From Coniella vitis (taxonomy: Eukaryota; Ascomycota; Sordariomycetes; Diaporthales; Schizoparmaceae): DNA of 64,000 bases. The stretch spans positions 2,542,001-2,606,000 of the forward strand of contig WUJK01000005.1 of assembly GCA_011317545.1 (NCBI GenBank), in the 5' to 3' direction. The position numbers and the translations under genes are program-made. This document shows, in pieces, positions 1 through 10,355 of this stretch (position 1 is the stretch's first letter; each line of letters opens with the position of its first letter). A model generated the notes under the pieces. The model searched no databases. It was not told the origin of the DNA and worked only from the letters and a program-made list of their open reading frames with translations.

Positions 1-393
1 GAAGTATGTATAGGCGGTGGGTGATTCTTCTTTCGGGCCAGTCCCAGCGGTGTAACTCTACAACGCCCGTGTATCCGTGGACGTTTTCTTGACCTTGCTG
101 ACCGGCCTGAAGAGCCGAGTACGATCTACTGTAGTCATCAGTGGGCCCTGCAGATCTGCCTTGGGCCGCGCATTGTGCAGAGTGAAGCACTAGTGAAAGC
201 AGCGCCGCCGGTGTGCGTGCGTACAATATGTACGCCGTAGCGAGCTGCGCGTCGGAGTCGGACAATTCCTACAGAGGCACAGCATGGAGGGCGTTGGCCT
301 CGGAAATCCTCTCACGATCCGAGACAGGCTCGGGCGAGAGCGACTGGCACCGAAAGCTGCCGGTGCGGTGGCTCGAGATGATGCTATGCTGGC

Positions 394-394
<1 letters not shown>

Positions 395-474
<80 letters not shown>
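395..474. repeat. (CAGA)n microsatellite
   Basis: About 20 near-perfect CAGA tetranucleotide units in a row, lying roughly 190 bp upstream of the laccase ATG. It is a simple slippage repeat and is stop-free on both strands, which creates spurious open frames. Confidence 0.95.
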
Positions 475-538
475 TAACTAGCCGACGAACTGCCTGTACA
501 TAATCGACGCGATGCGTATCGTGATTCGTCGTGGGGAA

Positions 539-545
539 TATATAT
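539..545 (+). promoter_or_regulatory. Possible TATA box of the laccase relic
   Basis: TATATAT sits about 120 bp upstream of the ATG at 667, a usual distance in filamentous fungi. Called from sequence and position only. Confidence 0.4.
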
Positions 546-666
546 CGACAGGTGCTAGTCCACACGCCCCGTGAGCGTCGTCCAAGGAGCCGCCACACGG
601 GACTCGCCAGCGCGTTCGTTCTGCATACACACTCTTTCTGGTCCAACGGTCTTTGTTGACACCACA

Positions 667-2001
667 ATGTTTGTATTCTTTCTTCTGGGCCTCTGTGCCT
701 TGGCGCTGGTGGCTGCTGCGCCTGGCCCACCCTCCTCGTCCGTCCAGCCAGCTGCTGCTGCGGGCGGGCTCGAGAAGCGGTGCGTCAACAGCGCCTCGGA
801 CAGATCCTGCTGGGGAGACTACAGCCTGTCGACCGACTACTACGACGTGGATGCCGTGCCAGACACGGGCGTGGTCCGCGAGTACTGGTTCGACATTGTC
901 AACGGGACGGCTGCGCCGGATGGCATCGAGCGCGTGGTCCTGACGGTGAATGGCTCCGTGCCCGGTCCGACCATTATTGCCGACTGGGGCGACACAGTTG
1001 GTGCGTTTCTAGAGCAAAGCCCGTCACGACTGCGTCTTGGTTTTGCTGACGAGAAGATGCAGTTGTTCACGTCACCAACTCCATGGTAAGGCGCCAGAGG
1101 CCGTGTTCACCGCCACCGCCACCACCCAGGAGACTCCCACACCGCTGACCGCGTATAGCAAAACAACGGCACGGGCATCCACTTCCACGGCGTGCGTCAG
1201 CTGAACAACACGCAGAACGACGGCGTGCCGAGCCTGGCCCAGTGTCCTGTTGCGCCTGGGGATTCGTACACGTACACCTGGAAAGCGACGCAGTATGGAA
1301 GTTCGTGGTGGCATGTAGGTTTGCTCTCCCTCGCGGATTCTTTTGAGGACCATCGACGCGTCCGCCACAGATAGTCAGAGAACTGACACTCGAGATGGCA
1401 GTCTCACTTCTACATCCAGGCCTGGGACGGTGTCTTTGGCGGCATCATCGTCAACGGGCCCGCCACCGCAGACTACGACCACGACCTGGGCAGCCTCTTC
1501 CTCACCGACTGGTCGCACAACACGGCGGACCAGGTGGTGCTGGCGGCGACCTTTAGCGACACGGCCGTCGTCATGCCGACCTCGCTCATCAACGGCACCA
1601 ACGTCTACAACGACTCGGGCACCGAGGTGGGCGCCCGCTTCACCACGGCCTTTGCCGCCGGCGCCAGGTACCGCCTGCGCCTCGTCAACGCCGCCGCCTC
1701 GAACCACTTCCGCTTCATGATCGACCCACGCCCTGGAGGTCATTGCGGCCGACTTTGTGGCGATCCACCCGTACACCACGACCGACATCAGCGTCGGCGC
1801 GGGCGAGCGCTACGACGTCGTCGTCACGGCGGACCAGGGCGGCGGCAGCTTCTGGATGCGCGCCATCCCCCAGCTCAACTGCAGCAAGTCGACCAATGTC
1901 GACAACGTGCTGGGGCAGCTACGAGACGGTGAAGCCGGCCCTGAGGTTGGCGAACGCGCCGCGGCGCGATGTGGCCATGGTTGCTGGCGATGGGTATCTG
2001 G
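667..2001 (+). pseudogene. Laccase (multicopper oxidase), 5' part, disrupted
   Basis: This is the N-terminal part of a secreted laccase, an enzyme that oxidises phenols extracellularly with four coppers. The ATG at 667 gives a hydrophobic signal peptide ending near AAAPG and then an LEKR Kex2-type site. Exons are 667-1000, 1063-1085, 1159-1314 and 1402 onward, all with GT-AG introns. Copper motif 1 (HFHGVRQ) is in exon 3; motif 2 (WWHSHF) is split by the third intron. The frame is lost near 1724: the MID before the expected GHALEV is followed by a -2 shift, and the protein resumes as ALEVIAADF in another frame. At about 1909-1911 it jumps from the end of cupredoxin domain 2 (STNVDNV) to GSYETVKP in domain 3, so roughly 180-200 residues including the HPxHLHGH copper motif are missing. 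At 2001 a retrotransposon interrupts a Val codon. The -2 shift could be a sequencing error; the other two lesions cannot be. Confidence 0.93.
1997..2001 (+). repeat. Target-site duplication TCTGG, left copy
   Basis: TCTGG immediately before the left LTR is repeated exactly at 9817-9821 after the right LTR. A 5 bp duplication is the standard mark of LTR-retrotransposon integration. Removing the element plus one copy restores the laccase reading YLVIAF. Confidence 0.93.
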
Positions 2002-2216
2002 TAAGAAAATAAGGTGTGCACAAAGCTTAGTCATCAGCTGAAACAGGCGAAACAAAAGAGAGGTTAAAAGAGTATATATATTCTATATATCTAGCTGTAA
2101 AAAAGAGCTATTATTCGAATATTTAAGTATTACCGAAGCTATTATTCTGCTTATATAAAGCCTATTATTAGGCTAATATAATAGCTTTCGGGTTAGGGTT
2201 AAATACTACTCTTATA
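2002..2216 (-). repeat. Left LTR (3' LTR of the element), 215 bp
   Basis: It aligns over its full length with 9602-9816. The outer ~45 bp (2002-2046) keep CA and TG dinucleotides, whereas the rest carries RIP changes seen less in the distal end of the other copy. In element orientation the terminal TG and CA are both mutated to TA. Confidence 0.93.
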
Positions 2217-2349
2217 TACCCCCTAACTAATAAGGATATCGCTAATTATATTAATAGCAGCTTAGTATATACTTTAATATATATTCGTTATATTTTACTA
2301 ATTTAAGATTTCTTCTCTTTCTCCTTTAGATTAACTTAAACTTACGAAT

Positions 2350-3895
2350 TATAAATTAAGTATAATTATTATTTAATATACCTAATTATATATTAATTAA
2401 CGCTTTAACCTATAAATCTAGCGATATAAGTATAGATTATTCTATAAATAATAATCCTAATATCCCGATTCGCCCTTTTTTATCCTTTAATAATATTCTT
2501 AGTTATAAGACTATTTCCGTACCTAATAAGGTCGAAAGAATACCTAGCTCCGAATTTAATAATCTAATAAACGGAATCTACCCTTTATAGGAGTTTATTA
2601 ATATAATAAAAGAGGACGATAGAGTAATAGGTTAACCTAACGATTTAGCTTAGTTAATTAATATTACTATTATTAATATTAATTCTAATACCGGCGATAA
2701 TAACCCTTTTTATCCGTTTTATACTAATCGGTCCCTTAGTAAATCTTCTTATTTAGGCTTATCTTATATAAATCGGCCGATTAATCTTAAAGTTATAGAT
2801 AATATTTATACCTTTACTAATAATAATATTATTCCCCGCGCTAATTCTCCCCGGAAATAGGTATTTAGATAATCTCCTTATACCCCTACTAAGAGAATTA
2901 AATTATAGGTTATTAATAGTTTTAAACCTATTAATTCTCGCCTTCGGAAACCCCTTTTTTAGGCTTAACCTTAACCTTTAGTTAATAATAACGATAATAA
3001 TAATAATATTAATAATATTATTTTATCTATTATTATTACCCCTTTTCGTTACCTTAAGATTATTTATAAATATATAATTATTATTATTAAAGAGGGCTAA
3101 ATTAAATACTTAACTCCTTATATTATTTATATTAAAAGCTATAATAATAATAATAATAATAATAAATATATCTTTACCCCTAATACTCCTAATTATAACC
3201 GTTATTATAAATAGAATTATACCTATATATTTATCTCCTTTATCCTTAAGCCCTTTATAAACCGAATCTTCCGTTTTAAATATATTATTTAAAGCGTTAA
3301 AGGAAACCTTAATCTTAATAATAAAAAGGCGATATCCGGTACCGAAATAAAGGCTAATTATACTTCTTAGGTATAAAAAGCTACCCTTAAACTATAGGAA
3401 GGGGGATAATTTAATAATTTAAATAATTTACCCGATAATATAATTTCTATTATTAATTATACTAAGCTAAAAGGGGCTATTAACTATTTTTATAATAATC
3501 TCCGTTAGATTAGGGAGTTATTTAATATAAGTAAAAGGGCTAGATAATAGTTAAATAAGCGGAAAAATAAGCTTATATATAGTATTAAGGATTATAAGGT
3601 TATATATCTTTCTTTAAAGGAGGAAAGGGTAAGTTTATAAACTAGGATAGCCGGTTTTAAATAAAAGAGAACCCGATTTATAGATAAAATTACCGCTTTA
3701 TAAGAGGAGAATATTAATTTATAAGGAGAAAGGATTTATTTAAGGGAGGAGAATATTTCTTTATAGGTTAATTTAAACGATTACGATTTATATAAGAAAG
3801 CTTCTATTTAATAAGAATAGAGAATTATTTATAATAAAGCTATTTTAGAAATAATAAAGGTCCTTAATAAAATTCTCCTTAAGCTAAAGGTTTAA
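2350..3895 (+). pseudogene. Decayed accessory ORF antisense to pol, with coiled-coil end
   Basis: One plus-strand frame can be followed for about 500 codons from near 2350 to 3895. It is interrupted only by TAA and TAG, never TGA, as expected when Gln and Trp codons are hit by RIP. The N-terminal half is rich in Pro, Ser, Arg and Lys (for example SPYTPTKR near 2875). The last ~110 codons (from about 3550) are charged with regular Leu/Ile spacing and Gln-derived stops following Leu, as in a coiled coil (for example LREENISL near 3740). It lies 3' of RNase H and is transcribed against it. I do not recognise the family. It could be an element-encoded accessory protein or a captured host gene. 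The upstream limit is uncertain. Confidence 0.55.
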
Positions 3896-4269
3896 AGTAT
3901 AAAGTTTAAATATTTATATTAATAAAAAAGGGTTTTTTAGTATATCCTTTTATTATTTTATTATAATATTATAATTACTTTATATTTAAATAATTATAAT
4001 TAAATCTTAAAGATTTAAGAGAGCTTTAAAATATTTAAATTAGGCTCGATTTAGCGGTTTAGTTAAACCGTCGGTTAATATCTATTTTATAAATAAATAT
4101 ATAACTTTAAATATACTTTTTTAATACTTATATTTAAGCTATAATTAACTAATATTAATATACCTAAGCTTTATACTAATTTTCTTATATTTAGCTATTA
4201 TTAACCGTATTATCTATTAATTATTATAATAGATATTCTATATTTCCCTAAGGTTTATAAAGATATTTT

Positions 4270-4500
4270 AAAATAAGCGTTTAAACGCTATTATTTCCTT
4301 TACTATTAAAGATAAGGTATTAAGCTCCGCCTTTATAATAAATATAACGATTATAAACTATTTACCTAATTTCTAAGCGATTATACCCCCGAATAATATA
4401 AATATATATCTAAATATAGACTTTCGGTCCTTTATATTATCTATAAAGGATAAATCTCCCGATATATATAATATTTATACTTTAGGAGCTATATTATTAT
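4270..4500 (-). pseudogene. RIP-destroyed RNase H domain of copia pol
   Basis: Minus-strand translation across RIP stops shows the copia RNase H pattern: an FIDN segment, then DRKSIFRYIF, then GGIIA followed by a decayed Trp-Lys, and a KAELNTL stretch matching the family's TEAE-xAL region. It is the C-terminal end of the polyprotein. Confidence 0.75.
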
Positions 4501-4559
4501 ACTAAATACTTAAGAATCTAGTTTTATAAAGGTATTTAATTACCTAATTAATAGCTTTA

Positions 4560-5460
4560 TAATATACTTAATTTAGGTTTATAAGGAAATAAGAAAAAAA
4601 TAAGTATACGAATATTATATCTAAGTATAATATAATAGCTATATAAAGGATAGAACCGATCTTCTCTTAATATAACTTTACTTCTTCCTTTATAGCCTTA
4701 CTTATATTTTTTTTAAGCTTAATAAAGGGCGAGATTAATAAATAGGGTAGAAATAATAGTATATCTATTAAACCGAACTTTTTAGCTACCTTTTCGATAT
4801 AAGTATTATAAAGAAGGCGAATAGTTATTTTACTTTAGTTATATATTATTCGGATACCTAGGAACTATTCGGCTAATCTTTAGTTAACGATATTATATAC
4901 TTTAATAATACCCTTTTTAATCCTTATTATTTCTACCTTAGCCGATTATAGATAAAATATTAAGATATTATTTATATAGAATAATAGAATAATCTTATTA
5001 TCTCTACTTTTAAATATATATAGTTCTTTAAATAACGGCTTAAGCTTAAATTCTCTAAAGGTATTATAAAGGTTTTTATATTATATAAAGGGCGAATCGT
5101 ATAAATTATAAAGTATTTTCTTTAATTTAATAATTTTATCGATAATTTTAAATCCGTTTAATAGTTTAATATATACTTCCTCTTATCCTTTTCTATTAGT
5201 ATTAAGGAATACTCCGGTTATATTTATTTAATCTACCTTTAAGTCCTTTTAAGCTATAATAGCTATAAGTATACGAAAAGCGTATATTATAAGTATTATA
5301 ATATAGGTATCGAAGATATTAATATCCTATAGATCTCCTCTTATATAAATCTATACTTTAAATAAGGATAGGATATTATTATTATCCGTTTTATAGCGAA
5401 ATACCTATTTAAACGGTAATAGCTTATTATATACCTTCGCCCTATCGACTTTCTCCTATA
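4560..5460 (-). pseudogene. RIP-destroyed reverse transcriptase domain of copia pol
   Basis: Read on the minus strand, the start matches the copia pattern LPFK-W-VFRYKTD followed by decayed KAR and VRGD blocks near 5350-5420. Further on come the AFLN-like GVFLNT block and the catalytic FYVDDILIF box, now FYINNILIF because both Asp codons (GAT) became AAT, at about 4955-4985. Downstream, FLGIRI and KIGSILYIA blocks are still readable. Catalytic aspartates are lost. Confidence 0.85.
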
Positions 5461-6849
5461 TATATATAATCGTTAATTAATATATCTCCTTTTTTATAGC
5501 TTTAAATTATTAATTACGGAAAGGTAACTTCTAAGCTTATATTTAGTTTAATAATTCTTTAGGTAGGTTATTAATATACTAGGGATATAATATAAACTTA
5601 GTAATTTTATCCTATATCTAACTAAGCGTATTATTAGTATTAACCGCTATTATAAATATAATATATAATATAATATATCTTATATTTAGTTCCGGCTATA
5701 TATTTACTAATATAATAGCTAGATAAGCTTATTATCGCTTAAACGGGTAAAATACGCTTATAAAGGTAAATAGCCTTCGGATAAATAGCTTAAATAGCTC
5801 GGAGTTCTTTCTTTTATACCTATAAATAAGCGTTTATTTAAATACCCTTTATATTAATACTCTCTATCTATTAGATCTCTATAAAAAGGGCGGAATATCC
5901 TATTATATATCCTCCTCGGTTCTAGTAATTAAATATCTTTAATTAATTAGATTATCTTAGCCGTTTATAAGTAATAGTTATTATAATTAAGGCTTAGATT
6001 AGTAATCCTTATTATATATTAATAATTAACGCTTTAGTAATTTCTCGATTTTAAGGGGTAATTTATTTACCTTAGCGAGTTATATATTATTAATAGGGTT
6101 TATATCTATAGATTATTTATCTTCTTTAGCTATAAAGTTAGTAAGGTTTTTATCTTCTCTAGTATTATTATTAATAGGGTTTATTTAAGTTTATATACGT
6201 ATAAAGGTATTACTTTATTATAACTAAATATAGTTATTTAAGCTTTAATAGCGATTAGAGAATTATAAGTTCTCTATATTTAATTTAGGTATAAATATAT
6301 CCTTTATAATTTAATCCGGAATACCTTTTAAACTATCTATATAAAGCTATTTACCCCCTAATTCTAAGGGCGGATTAACGTTAGTATATATTATATATAG
6401 GTTTAAATCGGTTATTTAAGACGGGAAGGTATAATATTCTCCTATATCTACTTAAATATATAAAATATCTAAAATCTCCTCTAATCTCGTTTCCTATAAT
6501 AATATTTTCTCGAACTTATAGTTAGGAAGGGGCTATCTAAGCCTCTCTTTTAACGGGTTATAGAAGATTATCTTATTAAACTAAATATTCCTTATTATAT
6601 ATATTATATTTATAAAGGGTATTTATATTCTAAAGATATTTAAAACGATATAGCTTATAAGATATCTAATATATATATATTCCGCTATTTTTATCTTTTT
6701 CTTAAAGTTTCTTATTTCTCTCTTTATTCTAAGTATATAGGTATAATAGCTATAGGTATAAATATAGCTCTAGTTAAAGCGAAAGTCCTTTTCTAATAGT
6801 ATTATCGGTATATTCTAATAGAATTATCCCTTAAATAGATTATTTAGGG

Positions 6850-7300
6850 ATTACTAATATTTTATTACCGCTAAGCTAATATTATATAAATAGGCTATTA
6901 TTTTTATCGCTTTAGGCTATAAATAAGATAATAGGTTTATAGATAATAGTATTATTAATTATTTCTTAATTAATTCGCGCCCTATTTTCTCGGCTATATT
7001 ATTAAGCTCTTTTATATATAAAGGGGTTATTTTAAGCTCGATTCCTACCTCCTAATACTATTATATATAAGCTATATTATAATTTATATATAGAATAGCG
7101 GCTTTACCGTTTTAGCGGATTTTATATATATTAAGCTAAAACTATTAATATACTTAAGTAATAAAGTTATAAATTAAGCTAAAGATTATTAATCCTATCT
7201 TATCTATAACTATAAAGATAAAGAATTTACCTAAGAACTTATCCTTAAATACTATTATATACCTAGCCTCTTCTATACCCGGGTAAAATATAAATATATC
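6850..7300 (-). pseudogene. RIP-destroyed integrase core of copia pol
   Basis: On the minus strand the DDE-type core reads VFKDKF-GKFFIF near 7200-7240, then a decayed DNGK block near 7100, and GIELKITPLY followed by the usual IAEKIGRELIKKLL helix near 6970-7045. The order upstream of reverse transcriptase identifies Ty1/copia. Confidence 0.8.
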
Positions 7301-8699
7301 CTAATAAACCCTTTAAAAGGGCTTAAAGCTAATATTCTTAAATAGTCTTCGGTATATAACCCGAGTTAGGAATATTTTCGTATAATATTCGTAATTTAAT
7401 CTTTATATACTATTTATTTTAACTCTATAAGCTTATTAAACTAGCTTTTATAATACTTATATACTTAAATAGCTTAAATATAAATATTATAAATACTCCG
7501 AATCCTCTCGGTTTTTAAGTAGATTAAAAGATAAACGAAATAATAAGTTCGAAATAAGTAGATATAATATACCGGCTTTATTAAACGGAATAAAAGAGGG
7601 TAATAATAGATAGGAGGAGTAATATAGAATATATTTAAAAAAGGCTAAGTTAAAATACCTTTTTAAGGTTATTAGAACTTTATTATCGCTTAAATCGCTT
7701 AAACGTAATATATAATTAAAACTATAATATTAAATTCCCTTTTTAGCTAATAACGCTTTAGAGATAATATTTATATAAAAACCTTTTACTAAATATACCT
7801 TTTTAAGAATAAGGTTATATATTTTATTATTAAAATATTATTTAATAATTCGTATATTATATCCCTTAACTAGGAATAAGGTATTATTTATATTAATAAT
7901 TATATTATTATCTTTAGGGATAAATAACCTATCCTTTAGAAGTAAGATACTATTAATAAGGTATATAGCTCTATAATTATTTAAAACGGTACTTTATAAG
8001 AGGTTATAATAGCTTTCCTTAATTATAGAAAAGGCTTTATTAAACTAATTCTAAAAGAGTAGGTTTAAGTTAATTATTATTATAATCTAGGCTAAATAGG
8101 ATTATAATAACTAAGATAAAGAGATTATATATATTATACTTTATATAAATATATATATAAAATATAATATAACTAAAGGAAAAGATATAAAGAAATAGAG
8201 TATATAAGTATTCTAAGCCCCGTTTATCCTTCGAGGTATCCTTCTATATACTTATTATCTTTATTATTACTATTTATTTACCCTAATTAGCCTAAACTAC
8301 CTAAATTAGGAAAATCTAATAGGTTTTAACTATTAGGTAGCTACTTTTTCGTAATAAGTTTACTAATAAGGTATTTATATTACCTTAATCCTAACTTCTA
8401 TTATATATAATAGATCTCTTTCTTATTTAGTATAGCTTTTATATTATCCGGTTTTATCCTATTATATACCTATCTAAGCTATTAATAAGTTTATAATTAT
8501 TAACTATAGTAATAAAATAGAGTTTTATATAGATATTTATAATCTAAATACTTCTTATTAGTAAAGGATTTACCGGAATTACTATTTTATACCGAATTAA
8601 TATAGATTAATATATTAAATATATTAATACTTATCTTTAACCCTTTACTAAATATTAAGTTAATTAAAAAAAGGGTAAAATAAGCTTTAAAATAGTATT

Positions 8700-9550
8700 T
8701 AATAGATAGGATATCCTTATTAATTACCTAGTTTATAATATAATCCTATAATATTCGAATTACCTAATCTAGAGCTAGGCGATATTAAATAATTATAAGG
8801 AATAGCTTTATAGTATATATTCCTATAGCCTTAAGGAGGTTATTTACTTTAGCTTAAATATACGCTTATATATACTTATTTAGCTATTTAAAGGCTAAAG
8901 TCGGATATCTAGCTTTCTCGAGAATTATAAGATATTTTTAATAAACGAAGTTTTATATAATAATATCTAAAGGTAATAGTTCCTCTTTTAGTTTCTTTAT
9001 AAGGTCCTTAAATATCTATTAACCTTTAATCTTAGTAAGGTTTATACGAATAGGCTAAAGTAGAGAGTCTAGGACTATCTTATTAATTTAAATAGCGATT
9101 TTTTCGATAGCTATTTTCTTCTCTTTCTCGGCCGATAGATCGATTTAATAGTTTCGGATCTATTTATTATAAAATCGCTAGTATTATTCCTATATCGGAG
9201 GTATAAATCCTTTATTTAAATTATCGTAAGTTTTCTTATAATCGTTAAGAAAACCTTTATATAGTATTTTATCCGATTATACTTATATAGGTATATTTAA
9301 ACTAGTTATTTATATATTAGGGTCTTTAGGGTTTATATCGGATTAGATACCTTTTTACTAATAATAAGCCCTAAGTATAGTATATTATATCGGAAAGGTA
9401 ATAGAATCCGTATATTTTACTTAATATTTAAAATCCTTTAAAGCTATTATAAGAAAAGTAGGTCTTTATAGCTTAGATAATCGATTTATACTATTATTAG
9501 GGATTAAAGATATTAAATAAAAGTAATTTTAACTAGTAAGCTTATACGTT
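8700..9550 (-). pseudogene. Probable RIP-destroyed gag region
   Basis: The first part of the internal region in element orientation. A minus-strand frame with RIP stops shows alternating Trp-derived stops and Leu/Ile-rich helices (for example KFLNDYKKTYDNL near 9210-9250), as in copia gag proteins. No zinc knuckle could be recognised in the mutated sequence. The assignment rests mainly on position. Confidence 0.5.
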
Positions 9551-9574
9551 TACTTAGGAAAAGGAGATTCTAAC

Positions 9575-9600
9575 CGTTTAGCTCGTATCCGGGCTTATAA
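9575..9600 (-). promoter_or_regulatory. Likely primer-binding site, half-tRNA(Met) type
   Basis: The 20 bp 9581-9600, one base inside the right LTR, read on the plus strand like the 5' half of a methionine tRNA: a CCGGG stem strand followed by CTTATAA. If the central T is a RIP change of C, this is the CTCATAA loop carrying a CAT anticodon. Priming from an internal half of initiator tRNA(Met) is known for some copia elements, including Drosophila copia. The match is inferred from pattern only. Confidence 0.5.
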
Positions 9601-9601
9601 C

Positions 9602-9816
9602 TAAGAAAATAAGGTATATATAAAGCTTAGTTATTAGCTAAAATAGGCGAAATAAAAGAGAGGTTAAAAGAGTATATATATTCTATATATCTAGCTGTAA
9701 AAAAGAGCTATTATTCGAATATTTAAGTATTGCCGAAGCTATTATTCTGCTTATATAAAGCCCATTGTCAGGCTGATATAATAGCTTTCGGGTTAGGGTT
9801 GAATGCCACTCTCACA
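9602..9816 (-). repeat. Right LTR (5' LTR of the element), 215 bp
   Basis: Partner of 2002-2216. Its outer ~110 bp, from about 9710 to 9816, retain TG and CA dinucleotides (for example CCCATTGTCAGGCTGATAT), while the inner half is RIP-mutated. The minus-strand start TGTGAG is intact. Confidence 0.93.
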
Positions 9817-9821
9817 TCTGG
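9817..9821 (+). repeat. Target-site duplication TCTGG, right copy
   Basis: Exact match to 1997-2001. The laccase reading frame resumes straight after it. Confidence 0.93.
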
Positions 9822-10116
9822 TCATTGCCTTTGTAACGGATAACCCTGGTGTAAGGCCTTTTTTGATTGACTGTTTCCTGGACTCTGGTTTAAGGTGATT
9901 TGAAACTAACGCGCTGGTCTGACTTGTCCACAGGTCTGGCTTCTGCACTGCCACATTGCGTGGCACACTTCCGAGGGCTTCGCCATGCAGATCATCGAAC
10001 GCGAAGCCGAGATGCTCGCCCTGGTTGACGAGGACAAGCTGAACGCGACGTGTGCGCGTTGGAATGCGTACGAGAACGACGGCGATGCTTATGCGCAGTG
10101 GGATTCCGGAGTATAA
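9822..10116 (+). pseudogene. Laccase, 3' part, downstream of the retrotransposon
   Basis: This completes the interrupted laccase. Exon piece 9822-9850 gives IAFVTDNPG, followed by a GT-AG intron (9851-9933) and the last exon (9934-10116). The last exon holds copper motif 4, HCHIAWH, with the HCH cysteine that binds type 1 copper, and ends in WDSGV. The DSG(L/V/I) tail is the C-terminal plug of ascomycete laccases. With the upstream part it shows that the ancestral gene was complete. The intron and reading frame here are undamaged and free of RIP. Confidence 0.92.
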
Positions 10117-10355
10117 GCCAGAGGTGATGGATCTCGAAGTCTTTTTCTTTTTCATTTTTTGGTATTTGCTTTTCTCTCTACTTTCACCATGTGCTATATT
10201 AAAACATTCTCTGTACATTATAGCTTGACGACTAGGATTCCTGAGCCACGCCTACTGCTTCACAAACAAATTCAATGCTTTTCAACCTGCCAGTCCTGCC
10301 AGTCCTTTTCACCAGACTCTGCTTTTTTCACCTTTTGCAATGCCCCCCTGGGCCC

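Larger units (their letters stand above)
1..666. other. Upstream region of the laccase relic, no gene seen
   Basis: No coding region is supported here. It holds a CAGA tetranucleotide array and, close to the laccase start, an AT-rich TATA-like stretch. The short open frames that cross it owe their length to the stop-free microsatellite. Confidence 0.7.
2002..9816 (-). mobile_element. RIP-mutated Ty1/copia LTR retrotransposon
   Basis: A 7815 bp element with two 215 bp LTRs and a 5 bp target duplication, inserted in the laccase. The interior is extremely AT-rich and nearly free of CpA and TpG, while CpG, CpC and CpT survive; that is the RIP signature. On the minus strand, ignoring TAA/TAG created from CAA, CAG and TGG codons, the order gag, integrase, reverse transcriptase, RNase H can be read. 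Integrase lying before reverse transcriptase makes it copia rather than gypsy. In element orientation the 5' LTR is the right-hand one, beginning TGTGAG, with a primer-binding site just inside it and a G-run polypurine tract just outside the 3' LTR (AGGGGG on the minus strand, about 2218-2223). An extra decayed frame lies on the plus strand between RNase H and the left LTR. The element cannot encode protein now. Confidence 0.95.

Noticed and set aside
2002..9816. Ty3/gypsy or LINE element
   Set aside because: Integrase precedes reverse transcriptase on the minus strand and LTRs are present, which fits Ty1/copia.
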